Program-made: the position numbers and the translations under genes
The notes under the pieces: generated by a model
Seen by the model: the letters and a program-made list of their open reading frames with translations, nothing else
Told to the model about the DNA's origin: nothing
The model's database searches: none
NCBI RefSeq assembly: GCF_002007565.1
Contig: NZ_CP015625.1
Coordinates: 682,001 to 746,000, forward strand
Reading direction: 5' to 3'
From: Ditibartonella choladocola
GTDB lineage: Bacteria; Pseudomonadota; Alphaproteobacteria; Rhizobiales; Rhizobiaceae
DNA length: 64,000 bases
In this document: piece after piece, positions 9,211 through 19,128 of the stretch
How positions within the stretch are numbered: position 1 is the stretch's first letter
Layout of the letters: each line of letters starts with the position of its first letter

Positions 9211-10770
9211 ATGAGCACGATACATCCTGACACAATTCTGATTATAGATTTCGGTTCGCAAGTAACCCAGCTTATCGCACGCCGTGTGCGTGAAGCCGGT
9301 GTCTATTCCGAAATCGTACCGTTCCAGTCTGCCGCAGAAGCTTTCAAGCGTATCAAGCCGAAAGCAGTTATTCTCTCCGGTTCTCCCCATTCAACCGTTG
9401 ATATAGGCTCGCCCAGAGCACCCCAAGAAATATTCGATGCAGGGATTCCTGTTCTTGGTATCTGTTATGGCGAACAGACAATGTGCGCGCAACTTGGCGG
9501 CAAAGTTGAAGCAGGGCATGAACGCGAGTTCGGGCGCGCAGATCTTACTGTTGAAGAAGATAGCGCTCTCTTTCAAGGCATATGGAAAAAAGGAACCCAT
9601 CATCAGGTCTGGATGAGCCATGGTGACAGGGTCACCGCTTTGCCGGAAGGCTTCAAAGTTATTGGCACCTCGAAAGGTGCGCCTTTTGCTGCAATTTCGG
9701 ATGAAAAACGCCACTTTTATGCCGTGCAATTCCATCCGGAAGTTGTTCATACTTTGGATGGCGCCCGTCTTTTGCAGAATTTCGTTCACAATATCGCCGG
9801 TATCAAAGGCGACTGGTCTATGAAAACCTATCGCGAACAGGCCATTTCTGCCATTCGTCGGCAAGTGGGGAAGGGGCGCGTTATCTGCGGCCTTTCAGGC
9901 GGGGTTGATTCGTCCGTTGCAGCGGTGCTTATTCATGAAGCCATTGGCAATCAGTTGACATGCATTTTTGTCGATCATGGTTTGATGCGCAAAAATGAAG
10001 CAGAAGAGGTCGTCTCGATGTTTCGCGAGACCTATAATATTCCGCTTGTTCATGTTGACGCATCCGATCTTTTTATCAATGCACTTGAAGGGGTGAGTGA
10101 CCCCGAAAAGAAGCGCAAGATTATCGGCCGCCTGTTTATCGAAGTTTTTGAAAAAGAAGCCAAAAAGCTTGGTGGTGCGGAATTTTTAGCACAGGGTACG
10201 CTTTATCCGGATGTGATCGAGAGTGTGTCATTCTCGGGTGGTCCTTCGGTTACCATTAAAAGCCATCACAATGTTGGCGGTTTGCCGGAACGCATGAATA
10301 TGAAACTGGTCGAACCGTTACGCGAACTTTTCAAAGATGAAGTTCGCGCGTTAGGGCGTGAGCTTGGTTTGCCGGAAAAGTTTATCGGCCGTCATCCTTT
10401 CCCCGGTCCCGGCCTTGCTATTCGTTGCCCCGGAGGGGTGACGAGAGAGAAACTCGATATTTTGCGTGAGGCGGATGCGGTTTATCTTGATGAAATTCGC
10501 AAAGCGGGCCTTTATGATAAAATCTGGCAAGCTTTTGCCGTTCTCCTTCCGGTACAAACGGTGGGTGTCATGGGCGACGGGCGAACATATGAATATGTTT
10601 GCGCGTTAAGAGCTGTGACCTCGGTCGACGGAATGACAGCCGACTTTTATCGTTACGACATGGATTTTCTGGCACAAGCTGCGAACCGCATTATTAACGA
10701 GGTGCGCGGTATCAATCGCGTCGTCTATGATATTACGTCGAAACCACCCGGAACCATCGAGTGGGAATAA
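9211..10770 (+). CDS. guaA: GMP synthase (glutamine-hydrolysing)
   Basis: A 519-residue two-domain enzyme converting XMP to GMP with ATP and glutamine in the cytosol. The class I amidotransferase domain (1-195) shows the nucleophile in GICYGEQTM (near 85) and the His-Glu pair in FHPEVVHT (near 175). The ATP-pyrophosphatase domain carries the P-loop [13 protein letters not shown] (near 230), and the C-terminal dimerisation domain ends in [13 protein letters not shown], the invariant end of GuaA proteins. Length and ends are normal. A strong hairpin terminator follows 33 bases downstream, so it is probably monocistronic. Confidence 0.98.
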   Translation: MSTIHPDTILIIDFGSQVTQLIARRVREAGVYSEIVPFQSAAEAFKRIKPKAVILSGSPHSTVDIGSPRAPQEIFDAGIPVLGICYGEQTMCAQLGGKVEAGHEREFGRADLTVEEDSALFQGIWKKGTHHQVWMSHGDRVTALPEGFKVIGTSKGAPFAAISDEKRHFYAVQFHPEVVHTLDGARLLQNFVHNIAGIKGDWSMKTYREQAISAIRRQVGKGRVICGLSGGVDSSVAAVLIHEAIGNQLTCIFVDHGLMRKNEAEEVVSMFRETYNIPLVHVDASDLFINALEGVSDPEKKRKIIGRLFIEVFEKEAKKLGGAEFLAQGTLYPDVIESVSFSGGPSVTIKSHHNVGGLPERMNMKLVEPLRELFKDEVRALGRELGLPEKFIGRHPFPGPGLAIRCPGGVTREKLDILREADAVYLDEIRKAGLYDKIWQAFAVLLPVQTVGVMGDGRTYEYVCALRAVTSVDGMTADFYRYDMDFLAQAANRIINEVRGINRVVYDITSKPPGTIEWE

Positions 10771-10802
10771 AATAAACCGAATATTCGAGAATATAATATT
10801 GT

Positions 10803-10843
10803 AAATGCCATTGAGGAACATGTTTCCTCGATGGCATTTTCTT
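10803..10843 (+). terminator. Rho-independent terminator of guaA
   Basis: AAATGCCAT / ATGGCATTT pairs around an inner AGGAAACA-type stem (AGGAACA tg TTTCCT), followed by TTTTCTT. It lies 33 bases after the guaA stop, between convergent guaA and trhP. Confidence 0.85.
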
Positions 10844-10924
10844 AAGTCATATCTTTGAAATGACTTTATTGAGCGGTTTCGGGGCTGAATGGTGAAGTCA
10901 GGAAAGCTGTTTTATCGGGAGGCT

Positions 10925-12262
10925 TCAAACATACCGCATCAATAAAGCATAATTCAATTGAACATCTTCAGGGATCGGAATGTAGACAATATGTCCGTCA
11001 CCCGGGGCTACAGTAATGTCTTCGTTCTTTTTGTTTTTCAGCGATTTTATTGTAAAATTGATATTGCCATCCGGCGTCATCATTTCCACTTTGTCATTCA
11101 ATTCAAAGCGGTTTTTAACAGCGACTTCTGCAAGCCCGTTCACGCGTTTTCCGGTAAATTCGCCAACAAATTGCTGGCGACCGGGAAGCGAGGAGCCGGT
11201 TGCATAATTCTGGTATTCTTTATGTTTATGGCGTTGCAAGAAGCCTTCGGTATAACCGCGGTGGGCAAGGGATTCCAGAACCACCATCAAATTGTCGTCA
11301 AAGGGGCGGCCGGCCAGAGCATCATCTATTGCCTTGCGGTAAACCTGTGCGGTTCGGGCAACATAATAATGCGATTTCGTGCGCCCCTCGATTTTTAAAG
11401 AATTGACACCGATGTTGATAAGTTTTTCGACATATTGGACAGCGCGAAGGTCTTTTGAATTCATGATGTATGTACCATGTTCGTCTTCAAACGCGGTCAT
11501 TTCGGCTTCAGGCCGATTTGCTTCATGAAGCACAAATACCTTGTCGGTGGTTGGCCCTTCGCCAAGATCGGGCTGAATTTCCCCGCTTACCGTCTCTTCA
11601 ACTTTGACAATTTCGCCCAGTTCATTCTCGACGCCTTCCTCGACACCATATTTCCAGCGGCAGGCATTCGTACATGTTCCCTGATTGGCATCGCGGTGGT
11701 TGATATAGCCTGAGAGAAGGCAACGCCCTGAATAGGCCATGCATAACGCACCATGAACAAAGACTTCCAGCTCTATGTCGGGAACATTTTCACGGATTTC
11801 TTCAATTTCCTTCAGTGACAATTCCCTTGAGAGAATGACGCGCGTCAATCCCATGCTTTTCCAGAATTTGACGGTTGCCCAATTGACCGCATTCGATTGT
11901 ACCGAAAGGTGAATATCCACATCGGGAAAATTTTCCCGCACCATCATAATCAATCCCGGATCGGACATGATGAGAGCATCAGGATTCATGTCGATAACAG
12001 GTTTTAATTCGCTCACAAAACTTTTAAGCTTGCTGTTGTGGGGGGCAATGTTGACAACAACATAGAATTTTTTGCCCTCGGAATGGGCTTCGTCAATGCC
12101 TATCTTCAAATTTTCTTCATGATTGAATTCATTATTGCGCACCCGCAAGCTGTAGCGGGGCTGGCCTGCATAAACCGCATCCGCACCATAGGCAAAAGCG
12201 TAACGCATAGATTTCAATGTGCCCGCAGGACTTAACAATTCGGTTTTATGAAGTTTTGACAT
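10925..12262 (-). CDS. trhP: U32-family tRNA hydroxylation protein TrhP (YegQ)
   Basis: A 445-residue U32 'peptidase' family protein. In E. coli, TrhP/YegQ hydroxylates U34 of tRNAs with prephenate-derived chemistry on the way to cmo5U-type modifications; true collagenase activity is not expected. The N-terminal TIM-barrel part begins TELLSPAGTLKSMRYAFAYGADAVY; the family signature HGALCMAYSGRCLLSG and NQGTCTNACRWKY (near 168-205) brings the cysteines proposed to hold an Fe-S cluster. The C-terminal 80 residues form a small beta domain. It is convergent with guaA and separated from other minus-strand genes by more than 400 bases, so it is probably transcribed alone. Confidence 0.9.
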   Translation of the reverse strand: MSKLHKTELLSPAGTLKSMRYAFAYGADAVYAGQPRYSLRVRNNEFNHEENLKIGIDEAHSEGKKFYVVVNIAPHNSKLKSFVSELKPVIDMNPDALIMSDPGLIMMVRENFPDVDIHLSVQSNAVNWATVKFWKSMGLTRVILSRELSLKEIEEIRENVPDIELEVFVHGALCMAYSGRCLLSGYINHRDANQGTCTNACRWKYGVEEGVENELGEIVKVEETVSGEIQPDLGEGPTTDKVFVLHEANRPEAEMTAFEDEHGTYIMNSKDLRAVQYVEKLINIGVNSLKIEGRTKSHYYVARTAQVYRKAIDDALAGRPFDDNLMVVLESLAHRGYTEGFLQRHKHKEYQNYATGSSLPGRQQFVGEFTGKRVNGLAEVAVKNRFELNDKVEMMTPDGNINFTIKSLKNKKNEDITVAPGDGHIVYIPIPEDVQLNYALLMRYV

Positions 12263-12686
12263 TGATTGAAAGAGCCTTGAAAATTGAGCTGTTGTTTAGC
12301 AGAACTGGCCTATCCATTCAACCTTTCAGGAAACATAATTTCAGAAGTTCAATCTTCATTGCAATATACGGTTTTACCGGAATTGAAGGTTGAAGCGGGA
12401 ATAAACAGCGGTCAGAATTTTAAAAATATAATTTAAAATAAGCGGTAAAAAAGCATGGGTGAAACGGCGCGGTTGAAAAGTATGGGTAAAAATTCATAGG
12501 TAAAAATGCAGCAGTGAAACCGTTAGGAAAAAATGCGCAAGCAAAGAAAATATGCACTATAACGATCGAACTTTTTATTCATGCAAAAATTATCAATCTA
12601 TGCCATAGACGATCAAAGCGTAGGTGGACAAGTTGGTGGCCATGGCTTAGGTGGACAATTTGATCGAAGCGGGATGAAAGTAAACC
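12263..12686. other. Gene-free stretch with degenerate repeats
   Basis: This 424-bp gap lies between two minus-strand genes. Bases 12440-12545 hold a loose tandem pattern (on the minus strand two 22-mers of the form GTTTCACyssTGCwTTTTTACC plus decayed copies), and 12611-12671 holds a compact paired repeat. The promoter of trhP is expected near 12263-12340. No coding sequence is supported. Confidence 0.5.
12611..12671. repeat. Nested direct repeat: GATCrAAGCG and TAGGTGGACAA, two copies each
   Basis: GATCAAAGCG (12611-12620) is followed directly by TAGGTGGACAA (12621-12631). The second TAGGTGGACAA is at 12648-12658 and GATCGAAGCG at 12662-12671. The order is A-B-spacer-B-A, all in direct orientation. 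It ends 16 bases before the stop codon of the next gene. It could be a remnant of a mobile-element end or a binding site; nothing decides between these. Confidence 0.5.
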
Positions 12687-13187
12687 TCAATCACAAAAAT
12701 AGGCCCATTGGAGAAGTGCCTGACGCTGGCGCGGGCGACAGAAAAAATCACCTGGGTCACAATTTTTCCTAAGCTGCGCGAGATGGCGGCGCATCTGTTT
12801 CCAACGTTTGATCTGCCGCTCGTCTTCACCCTCGATACGGCGACCCGAATAATAACGGCAATACCATTGGAACCAGCCGCGCGGGTCATCTTCATAAATC
12901 CAGCCTTTAGCCTTCCAATAGACAAGCGGTTTTCCGGCCAATACACCATAATAATTCAAGTCAGCCTGTTTGCCTTCCGGTGACAATTTTGCGTTTTGAA
13001 ACCAGTTTGAAGGAAATTCGTTTCTGCAATCGGTCATATATTTTCCGCCGAAAACCCCCATTTCCAACATTTGCTTAGGGGTTAACTGTGGTTCAAAATC
13101 GGCTGAGAAGTTTTTTCCCTCTTCACACACGCGTTCATAGCGATAGCCATGCTGCATTTTGTCGTTAACGTTTACCCACAAAGACAC
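12687..13187 (-). CDS. Conserved uncharacterised protein rich in aromatic residues
   Basis: A 166-residue soluble protein without signal peptide or membrane segment. It has strongly patterned motifs that I recognise as a conserved family, present in rhizobia and, from memory, also in fungi, but I cannot attach a function: LTPKQMLEMGVFGGKYMTDC (near 35-54), EFPSNWF, KAKGWIYEDDPRGWFQWYCR (near 92-112) and a basic helix DERQIKRWKQMRRHLAQL (near 120-138), then GDFFCRPRQRQALLQWAY at the end. The Trp/Tyr/Arg/Cys density suggests a nucleic-acid or cofactor site (inference). It is a single gene between the autotransporter and trhP. The start ATG at 13187 has AAGGAAC upstream. Confidence 0.8.
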   Translation of the reverse strand: MSLWVNVNDKMQHGYRYERVCEEGKNFSADFEPQLTPKQMLEMGVFGGKYMTDCRNEFPSNWFQNAKLSPEGKQADLNYYGVLAGKPLVYWKAKGWIYEDDPRGWFQWYCRYYSGRRIEGEDERQIKRWKQMRRHLAQLRKNCDPGDFFCRPRQRQALLQWAYFCD

Positions 13188-13377
13188 TGAATTTGTTCCT
13201 TTTCTTCAAAGAATAAACGAATAGTTATATCGGAAGATAAAAAGTCCAGTGTTTGGATAAGAAAAGAATGAACGCGGTCATTGCATTCAGGCTAATTGAG
13301 TTTTTCGGTTTTTCAACCGGAACGGGCTTGAGGGATTATTCCCCATCGCATGGATGAAGAACAATCCCTCCTCAAAC

Positions 13378-16300
13378 TCAGAATTTAATTCTCAAACCTG
13401 CTGTGCCGCCAAAGCTGTAATTATCGCTGATATTTTTGAAAGCACCGCGTATATTTGCTTCACCATAGAGTGACCAATTATCGTTATTCCAATTATAACT
13501 GCCACCCAATCCAAGTCCGGCTTGAAAATCTTCATTTTCATTCCGGAAAGAAGTGCCGGAAACATTTACTTTCGTTCCATCAAGAAACTCGTAGTAAAGA
13601 TTGCCTATGCCATATAGGAGTGTGCGACGCCGGTCTCCGCTATCGGATATCCACGCATTATCTCTGCTAAAAGCGAGGCCGACACGACCTTCCAGACTGT
13701 CACCGTCTCTCAGAGATACTTTTGTATTCAAGCCATCGCGAAAACTGTCAAAATCTATCGACGAATAAGAAAGTTGGATTTGCGGCGTTATATCCCATGT
13801 TTCTGTCAATTTTAGCCGATGACCGGCCTCTGCCGAAAGAGCGTAGCCGAAGCCTTTTTCGTTTTTGGTATCCGAACGGGTATAATTCTTGGAATTGAAA
13901 TCGGTTTCATACCAGGTGGCTTGCGATTGTAAATCGACATAGCTGCCATTGAAGCCATACCATGTAGCAGCACCCCCTATGCCATATCCGGTCGCCTCGA
14001 CTTTGCCATGCCCGTCATCGGAACGGACAGACGCTTCCGCACGACCGAAATGACCGCTCAAAGATCCAATCAGGATTCCGTTGGCATTTTCGACGAGTGC
14101 ACCATCAATCCCGCTTTGCATGCGCCAGAGATCAAGACCGTAATTTTCATCGGTCAGCGAGCGTGAGGGGGTTACTTTGCTTCTGCTTCCTTCCATGCGG
14201 CCCCAAAAGCCGCTGTGTTCAATAAGCGTCGAGGCTTGATCGGCGAGATGAACGGCATTTTCCGAATTATCGGTTCCATCCGTCCAAAAGCGGTTACCAA
14301 TTCGTTGCTGCAACGTAGACAAACGATTGAGACTCGATAGCACTTGTGGATATGCTTCATAAAGCGGGACTGACGGGCCGTAATAAGGTTTCGCCGGTGT
14401 GGGTGGATGTTCCGGTCGGTCTGTACCACCTTGATTGTTTTCCCCGCCATGCGAGCTGTCACCGGAATTATTGTTTCCGCCGTCGCCGTTACCATTGTTA
14501 TCGCCGGTATCGTTGTGATCGTCGTCGGAATTATTTGAATTATCTTGTCCGCTTCTAAGATACCAATCGTATGCGTATTCGGCGTCGTTATAGGCGTCGC
14601 GATCGCGCGCTTTCTTTAGCGGACCACGGGCAAGTATATAGGCATAGGCAGTATCGGATCCGGCAACAGCCATCACACCGTCGTTGCGCCGGTAGCCACG
14701 TCCCCAGCCAGTACCAATAACAAAGCTGTCTTCAGCAGTTGTTGCGCCATTTATTGCATCAACGACTTTTATTCCTTCATATTTTGTGATTTCACTTTTC
14801 GTGTTATCGAAGAGATCGTCGATCAAAAGGGTCGTCGTACCGGAAACAGTCCCTCCATCAATAATAACCATATCGGATGGAGCTCCATCATCTCCAAGAC
14901 TGCTATTGAGCCGGATAGAGCCATTATCACTATGGTAATTGCCTTTGATGACCAGTTTGTCGGTGATGCCGTCGCCGGTTTTGTTCCCCATATCAATGAG
15001 ACCGTTATTTGTCAGTGTCAAAGTTCCGGCTTTTCGAGTGTCATCTGCCTCGCTATAGAGTGTTGGCGCTCCGCCCGTACCGCGATACTTGGTGTGGTCA
15101 ACAATCAATGTACTTTGCTTGCCGATTTCAAAATCAAGATCGCCATTTGTAAAAACATTATCTGTCAAAGTTAAGCGGGCGCCGTCGGTAAGAGAAATTT
15201 TATTCCAATCCGTGCCAAAATTTACGCCTTTGGTTAAGTCATCCTGATTGAATGAACCACCGGCTATGATTGTGTTTTGGAGTGTCAGTTGCTTGTTATT
15301 GCCTTGACCGGCCAATGCATGGCCGAACTTGCTTGTGTCGACAAGGCCGGAAATCGTTGCATTATCATTGTCTCCTTCTCCCATATCGAAGCCGCCTTCC
15401 CAACGTCCACCCGACCAGGTGAGGCTATCCGAACCTTTGCCGGCTTTAAGAAGTCCACGTATGTTTGAAGTGCTGTTTGTAAAAATGAAGGTGTCGCCAA
15501 GGTCACTTCCCCGTACGGCAACAGAAGTGGCTGATTGGGCAGTCAATTGCCCCGTATTGATGAATGTCGTTCCGGAAGAAGCGTCGGTCGGCCTATTTGC
15601 GAGGTCTACCAAAAGACCTTTGTCACTCTTCGAGTCAAGGATGCCGTCATTTTGGACTTTGGAAGCTGTACCGGCAAGCCAGGCAGTGCCGGTAGCCCCT
15701 TCTTTTAACCAAACAGTTGACTGGTTGATGACTTCGCCGCTGGTATTGGTACGCAAACCAATCGCCTGATCCGATACATTTATTGTATAAGCCGGTCCGA
15801 TTATGGCGTTCGACTGAAGAACCGGATCGGATAGGCTTGCATTTCTTAAATCATAGCCGACACCATCGGCACCAACATTGATTGTGACGTTAGACTTTTG
15901 CAACACATTATTCTCATCCAGATAATGCGTAACAAGACCGACGGCTGTACGAATACCGGACCCGCTACCCTCGACATTGATTATTGCTTGTTTAAAAGCG
16001 ATTTCGGCAGCGAACTCTGAGTCATTTGAAACGATGTTATTTTCTACACCATTACCCTTCCCGCCAGCCGCAACAGTTATTTCATCAACGCCGAGAACAA
16101 TTCCTTTTGCATCCGAATTCAGCAAAACGCCATGGGCGCTACCCGAAACTCTAATCTTGCCCTGACTTCCGGTCGCATTTAAAAAAGCATTCTTTTCCAG
16201 ATAAATGCCGGCTTTTCCGTCATTTACTGTTATAGTGCTGGCATTTGCGACATTTGCGCGCGTATCGGTGCCTATGAGGCCCTCTATATGCAGTCCGACA

Positions 16301-19128
16301 CCGTTCGAGACAGTAATATCACCATGATTTTCCAAACGCCCACCCTCAATGACATGGATGCCGGTGGCATTGTTAGTGTTTGTCATGGTGATAACGCCGT
16401 GATTGACAAGAAGACCACTATTGCGCGCAATGAATCCTGTTACATTTTGTGAATCGGTGATGATTTTGGCGTAATTAACCAACTTGGTGTTCAGGTCTAC
16501 TTCTTCGGTATAGGTCGTATCAATCCGGTGATAACGACCATCAACAATACCACCGATTGCACCATCTCCCGTGAGATAAATCTGGCGTTCTTTATTATCC
16601 TTATCGCTAATTTCTCCGTAAGCTCCGCCATTGATTAATACAGCAGCCGCACCTTTTCCGCTAACTGTGAGCTTTGCGTCCTTGGTAATTATTCGACTTG
16701 CAGTTCCGGAAGCGCTTCCTGCCCCCTCCAGAATGACGCTATTGTCACCGGAAGCTGTTAACTCTTCTCCTTGACCCAAAAAGCTTGCGCCCCCGTCAAT
16801 ACGGAAAAGATTTGAAGCAACCGTCGTCACATTCATCTTTTTTGTGCTGTTTACAATTTGACTTTGCGCACCGTAAACATAAAACCCGATCTGCTGTTTG
16901 CCGTTTACAAATTTCGGATTGGCTTTGCTCGTGACTTCTGCATAGCCACCATCCTTGACATAAACGCCGACCGCGCCGTCGCCTTCCAGTTCTATCGTTC
17001 CATCAATTATGGCACGAGCATAATGTGTGTCGTCGGGGCGGCCCTCCACCCAGACGCCGTAATTTCGTATCAATGGACCGTCCTGTTTCGGGCTGGAAAT
17101 TTTGATGACACTGTTTTCGGTAAGCTTGACCAGAGCATCATTGGTATCAGTATCGGATTTTGCCAGAACATAGACGCCAACACCGTTATATCCATTAAGT
17201 TCGATAGTGCCGTTATTGCTAACTTCATTATATATGCCATTATTAATCGCTCTAATACCGAAGTTACGGGCGCTATTTAAATTTGAATCGTTCTTTACAG
17301 CACCATTGATGATGATGCTTCCGTTATTTATCAGCTTGAAATTGGTAGATTTATCGGTAGAAGCAATTGGAACATCGGCAGCCATAGCTACAGCATTTTG
17401 CATTTTTGAACCGATGATGATCGAACCGTTATTTATAGCTTCAGCATTGCCGGATGCCATGATGCCGTAAAATTGGGCATTATTACTATTGCTTGTATCA
17501 TCCGTCTCTTCCGGCTTTTCAGTATTATATTGTGCAGCCCGTCCGATATAAATAACGCCGGCTTCGCCATTTGTAAATTTTGAAAGATAGCCCTCGATGG
17601 CGACGCCTACATAGCGACCGTTCAAGGGATCATTGTTGACGCCGATGTTTATAATACCATCGTTTGTTCCAGTGCCGACGCCATGCAGATAAAACCCGTT
17701 GCTATAAGCAAAGGTGGTTTCTGCTACGCGATTGCCTGCTACATTAATGATACCTTTATTCTCGATAGTTCCACCATAAAACGCTTCGACAGCCGTTCCG
17801 AAAGTATATTCCTGACTGTCTTTTGTGGTGTCATGTATACGGGATTCTCTGAACCCCGAATTGACCACACCGTTATTGGTACCAACAGTGTGGCCGTCAT
17901 CTCCGTCTTGACCGAGGATAATTGTGGAATTTCGTCGTGACGAGACAATGGCACCGGACTCGACCTCGACAATGCCCCCGCGTTCTGCGACGAGTGTACC
18001 TGCCATTTTCCCTTGGTCGAACTCGGTATCGATCTGGCCACCCGATTTGACAACTATCTTACCACCATTGCTGGCATACATTGCGCGCGTATCACCCGTA
18101 GGCGTAAATATTTCATCATCTTTAGGATAATCGCTTCCCGGACCTTTTATGTTTTTTGCGATATATTTCGGTATCGCTTTGCTAAAAGCATCAGTATAAG
18201 CCTGTTGGGTTTTAAAATCGGGATAATCCTTGTTTTGAAGTGCATCTATCAGTTCGTTGTTGTAAGCTTTCAGATCATCAATAGAATTAATGGTTCGCGC
18301 GTCACCCTTGTAATCGGTAAAATTGTGCGGAAATTCAGGGACATTGATCCTGTTGATAACGTCATTGTCCTCGAGGTAATAAGCTCGTGATTCAAACGAG
18401 TTTTTTGAATGCCATTCTACGACACTGCCTTTACCGTCTGCCCATGTCAAATTCGAGTTTTTCAAAGAAAGATATACAGTTCGGGAGTCACCGTACGGGT
18501 TGTTTCCCTTGAAATCATCAAATTTTACATCAATGTGACCGCCGTTTTCAGCTTTTCCAAATCCTGAATTTACATATTGCTGGTCGTTGACCGCTTCCGA
18601 TACCAGAACTTTTTCTTTTCCCCAATCAGAAACTTTGAAAGAATCATTGTCATATACATTGACCGTAGAAGATTGACCGGCGCTATCGGTCACACGAACA
18701 GCTTTCGTTTCACCTAAATCGAATTTGGTCAGCCCGTTAGCGTCCGGATCGTATTTTCCCAGCTCTTCGAGATTACTAATACCGGATTTTCCGATATTGA
18801 TATCCGAAAGATCACCATTGATTGTTAGCGTTTCACCTGCTCCGGAAGCAAGAGCTGCTCCCCGATAATCGTCGCTATATTCCGGATTGAAGTTTTCTTT
18901 CGATACCGTACAGCTATTGTTTGTTGCAATCGTACCTGAAGACGAGCTGCCTTGCGTATTACAATAATTTTCAGCATAGACATTGCTTATCAAACTTCCT
19001 GCGAAGATGGCAGAAGAAGCAGCGAGCGTGGATAGTTTGCGTCTTAATCCCGATTTTGTGGAAAGAAAAATTCGACATCCTAGACCTTGATCGCAAAATT
19101 TTTTGTACGGCCTGGTAAACTTCGACAT
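13378..19128 (-). CDS. Large classical (type Va) autotransporter adhesin-like protein
   Basis: About 1916 residues. The open frame reaches 19212, but the ATG at 19128, with GAGGGAG nine bases upstream, gives a sensible start: an extended signal peptide (SKFTRPYKKFCDQGLGCR, then a hydrophobic core ending SNVYA, about residue 52). A passenger of roughly 1500 residues is built of repeating NNGxIxIxG and GxGVYV strands typical of a right-handed beta-helix of the pertactin type. A low-complexity Asn/Asp/Gly-rich stretch and a Pro-rich segment (TDRPEHPPTPAKPYYGP) lead into the linker helix (LSSLNRLSTLQQRIGNRFW). The last 280 or so residues form the 12-stranded barrel, ending in aromatic GLRIKF. No protease triad was seen. 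The likely role is surface adhesion; the target is unknown. Confidence 0.93.
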   Translation of the reverse strand: MSKFTRPYKKFCDQGLGCRIFLSTKSGLRRKLSTLAASSAIFAGSLISNVYAENYCNTQGSSSSGTIATNNSCTVSKENFNPEYSDDYRGAALASGAGETLTINGDLSDINIGKSGISNLEELGKYDPDANGLTKFDLGETKAVRVTDSAGQSSTVNVYDNDSFKVSDWGKEKVLVSEAVNDQQYVNSGFGKAENGGHIDVKFDDFKGNNPYGDSRTVYLSLKNSNLTWADGKGSVVEWHSKNSFESRAYYLEDNDVINRINVPEFPHNFTDYKGDARTINSIDDLKAYNNELIDALQNKDYPDFKTQQAYTDAFSKAIPKYIAKNIKGPGSDYPKDDEIFTPTGDTRAMYASNGGKIVVKSGGQIDTEFDQGKMAGTLVAERGGIVEVESGAIVSSRRNSTIILGQDGDDGHTVGTNNGVVNSGFRESRIHDTTKDSQEYTFGTAVEAFYGGTIENKGIINVAGNRVAETTFAYSNGFYLHGVGTGTNDGIINIGVNNDPLNGRYVGVAIEGYLSKFTNGEAGVIYIGRAAQYNTEKPEETDDTSNSNNAQFYGIMASGNAEAINNGSIIIGSKMQNAVAMAADVPIASTDKSTNFKLINNGSIIINGAVKNDSNLNSARNFGIRAINNGIYNEVSNNGTIELNGYNGVGVYVLAKSDTDTNDALVKLTENSVIKISSPKQDGPLIRNYGVWVEGRPDDTHYARAIIDGTIELEGDGAVGVYVKDGGYAEVTSKANPKFVNGKQQIGFYVYGAQSQIVNSTKKMNVTTVASNLFRIDGGASFLGQGEELTASGDNSVILEGAGSASGTASRIITKDAKLTVSGKGAAAVLINGGAYGEISDKDNKERQIYLTGDGAIGGIVDGRYHRIDTTYTEEVDLNTKLVNYAKIITDSQNVTGFIARNSGLLVNHGVITMTNTNNATGIHVIEGGRLENHGDITVSNGVGLHIEGLIGTDTRANVANASTITVNDGKAGIYLEKNAFLNATGSQGKIRVSGSAHGVLLNSDAKGIVLGVDEITVAAGGKGNGVENNIVSNDSEFAAEIAFKQAIINVEGSGSGIRTAVGLVTHYLDENNVLQKSNVTINVGADGVGYDLRNASLSDPVLQSNAIIGPAYTINVSDQAIGLRTNTSGEVINQSTVWLKEGATGTAWLAGTASKVQNDGILDSKSDKGLLVDLANRPTDASSGTTFINTGQLTAQSATSVAVRGSDLGDTFIFTNSTSNIRGLLKAGKGSDSLTWSGGRWEGGFDMGEGDNDNATISGLVDTSKFGHALAGQGNNKQLTLQNTIIAGGSFNQDDLTKGVNFGTDWNKISLTDGARLTLTDNVFTNGDLDFEIGKQSTLIVDHTKYRGTGGAPTLYSEADDTRKAGTLTLTNNGLIDMGNKTGDGITDKLVIKGNYHSDNGSIRLNSSLGDDGAPSDMVIIDGGTVSGTTTLLIDDLFDNTKSEITKYEGIKVVDAINGATTAEDSFVIGTGWGRGYRRNDGVMAVAGSDTAYAYILARGPLKKARDRDAYNDAEYAYDWYLRSGQDNSNNSDDDHNDTGDNNGNGDGGNNNSGDSSHGGENNQGGTDRPEHPPTPAKPYYGPSVPLYEAYPQVLSSLNRLSTLQQRIGNRFWTDGTDNSENAVHLADQASTLIEHSGFWGRMEGSRSKVTPSRSLTDENYGLDLWRMQSGIDGALVENANGILIGSLSGHFGRAEASVRSDDGHGKVEATGYGIGGAATWYGFNGSYVDLQSQATWYETDFNSKNYTRSDTKNEKGFGYALSAEAGHRLKLTETWDITPQIQLSYSSIDFDSFRDGLNTKVSLRDGDSLEGRVGLAFSRDNAWISDSGDRRRTLLYGIGNLYYEFLDGTKVNVSGTSFRNENEDFQAGLGLGGSYNWNNDNWSLYGEANIRGAFKNISDNYSFGGTAGLRIKF

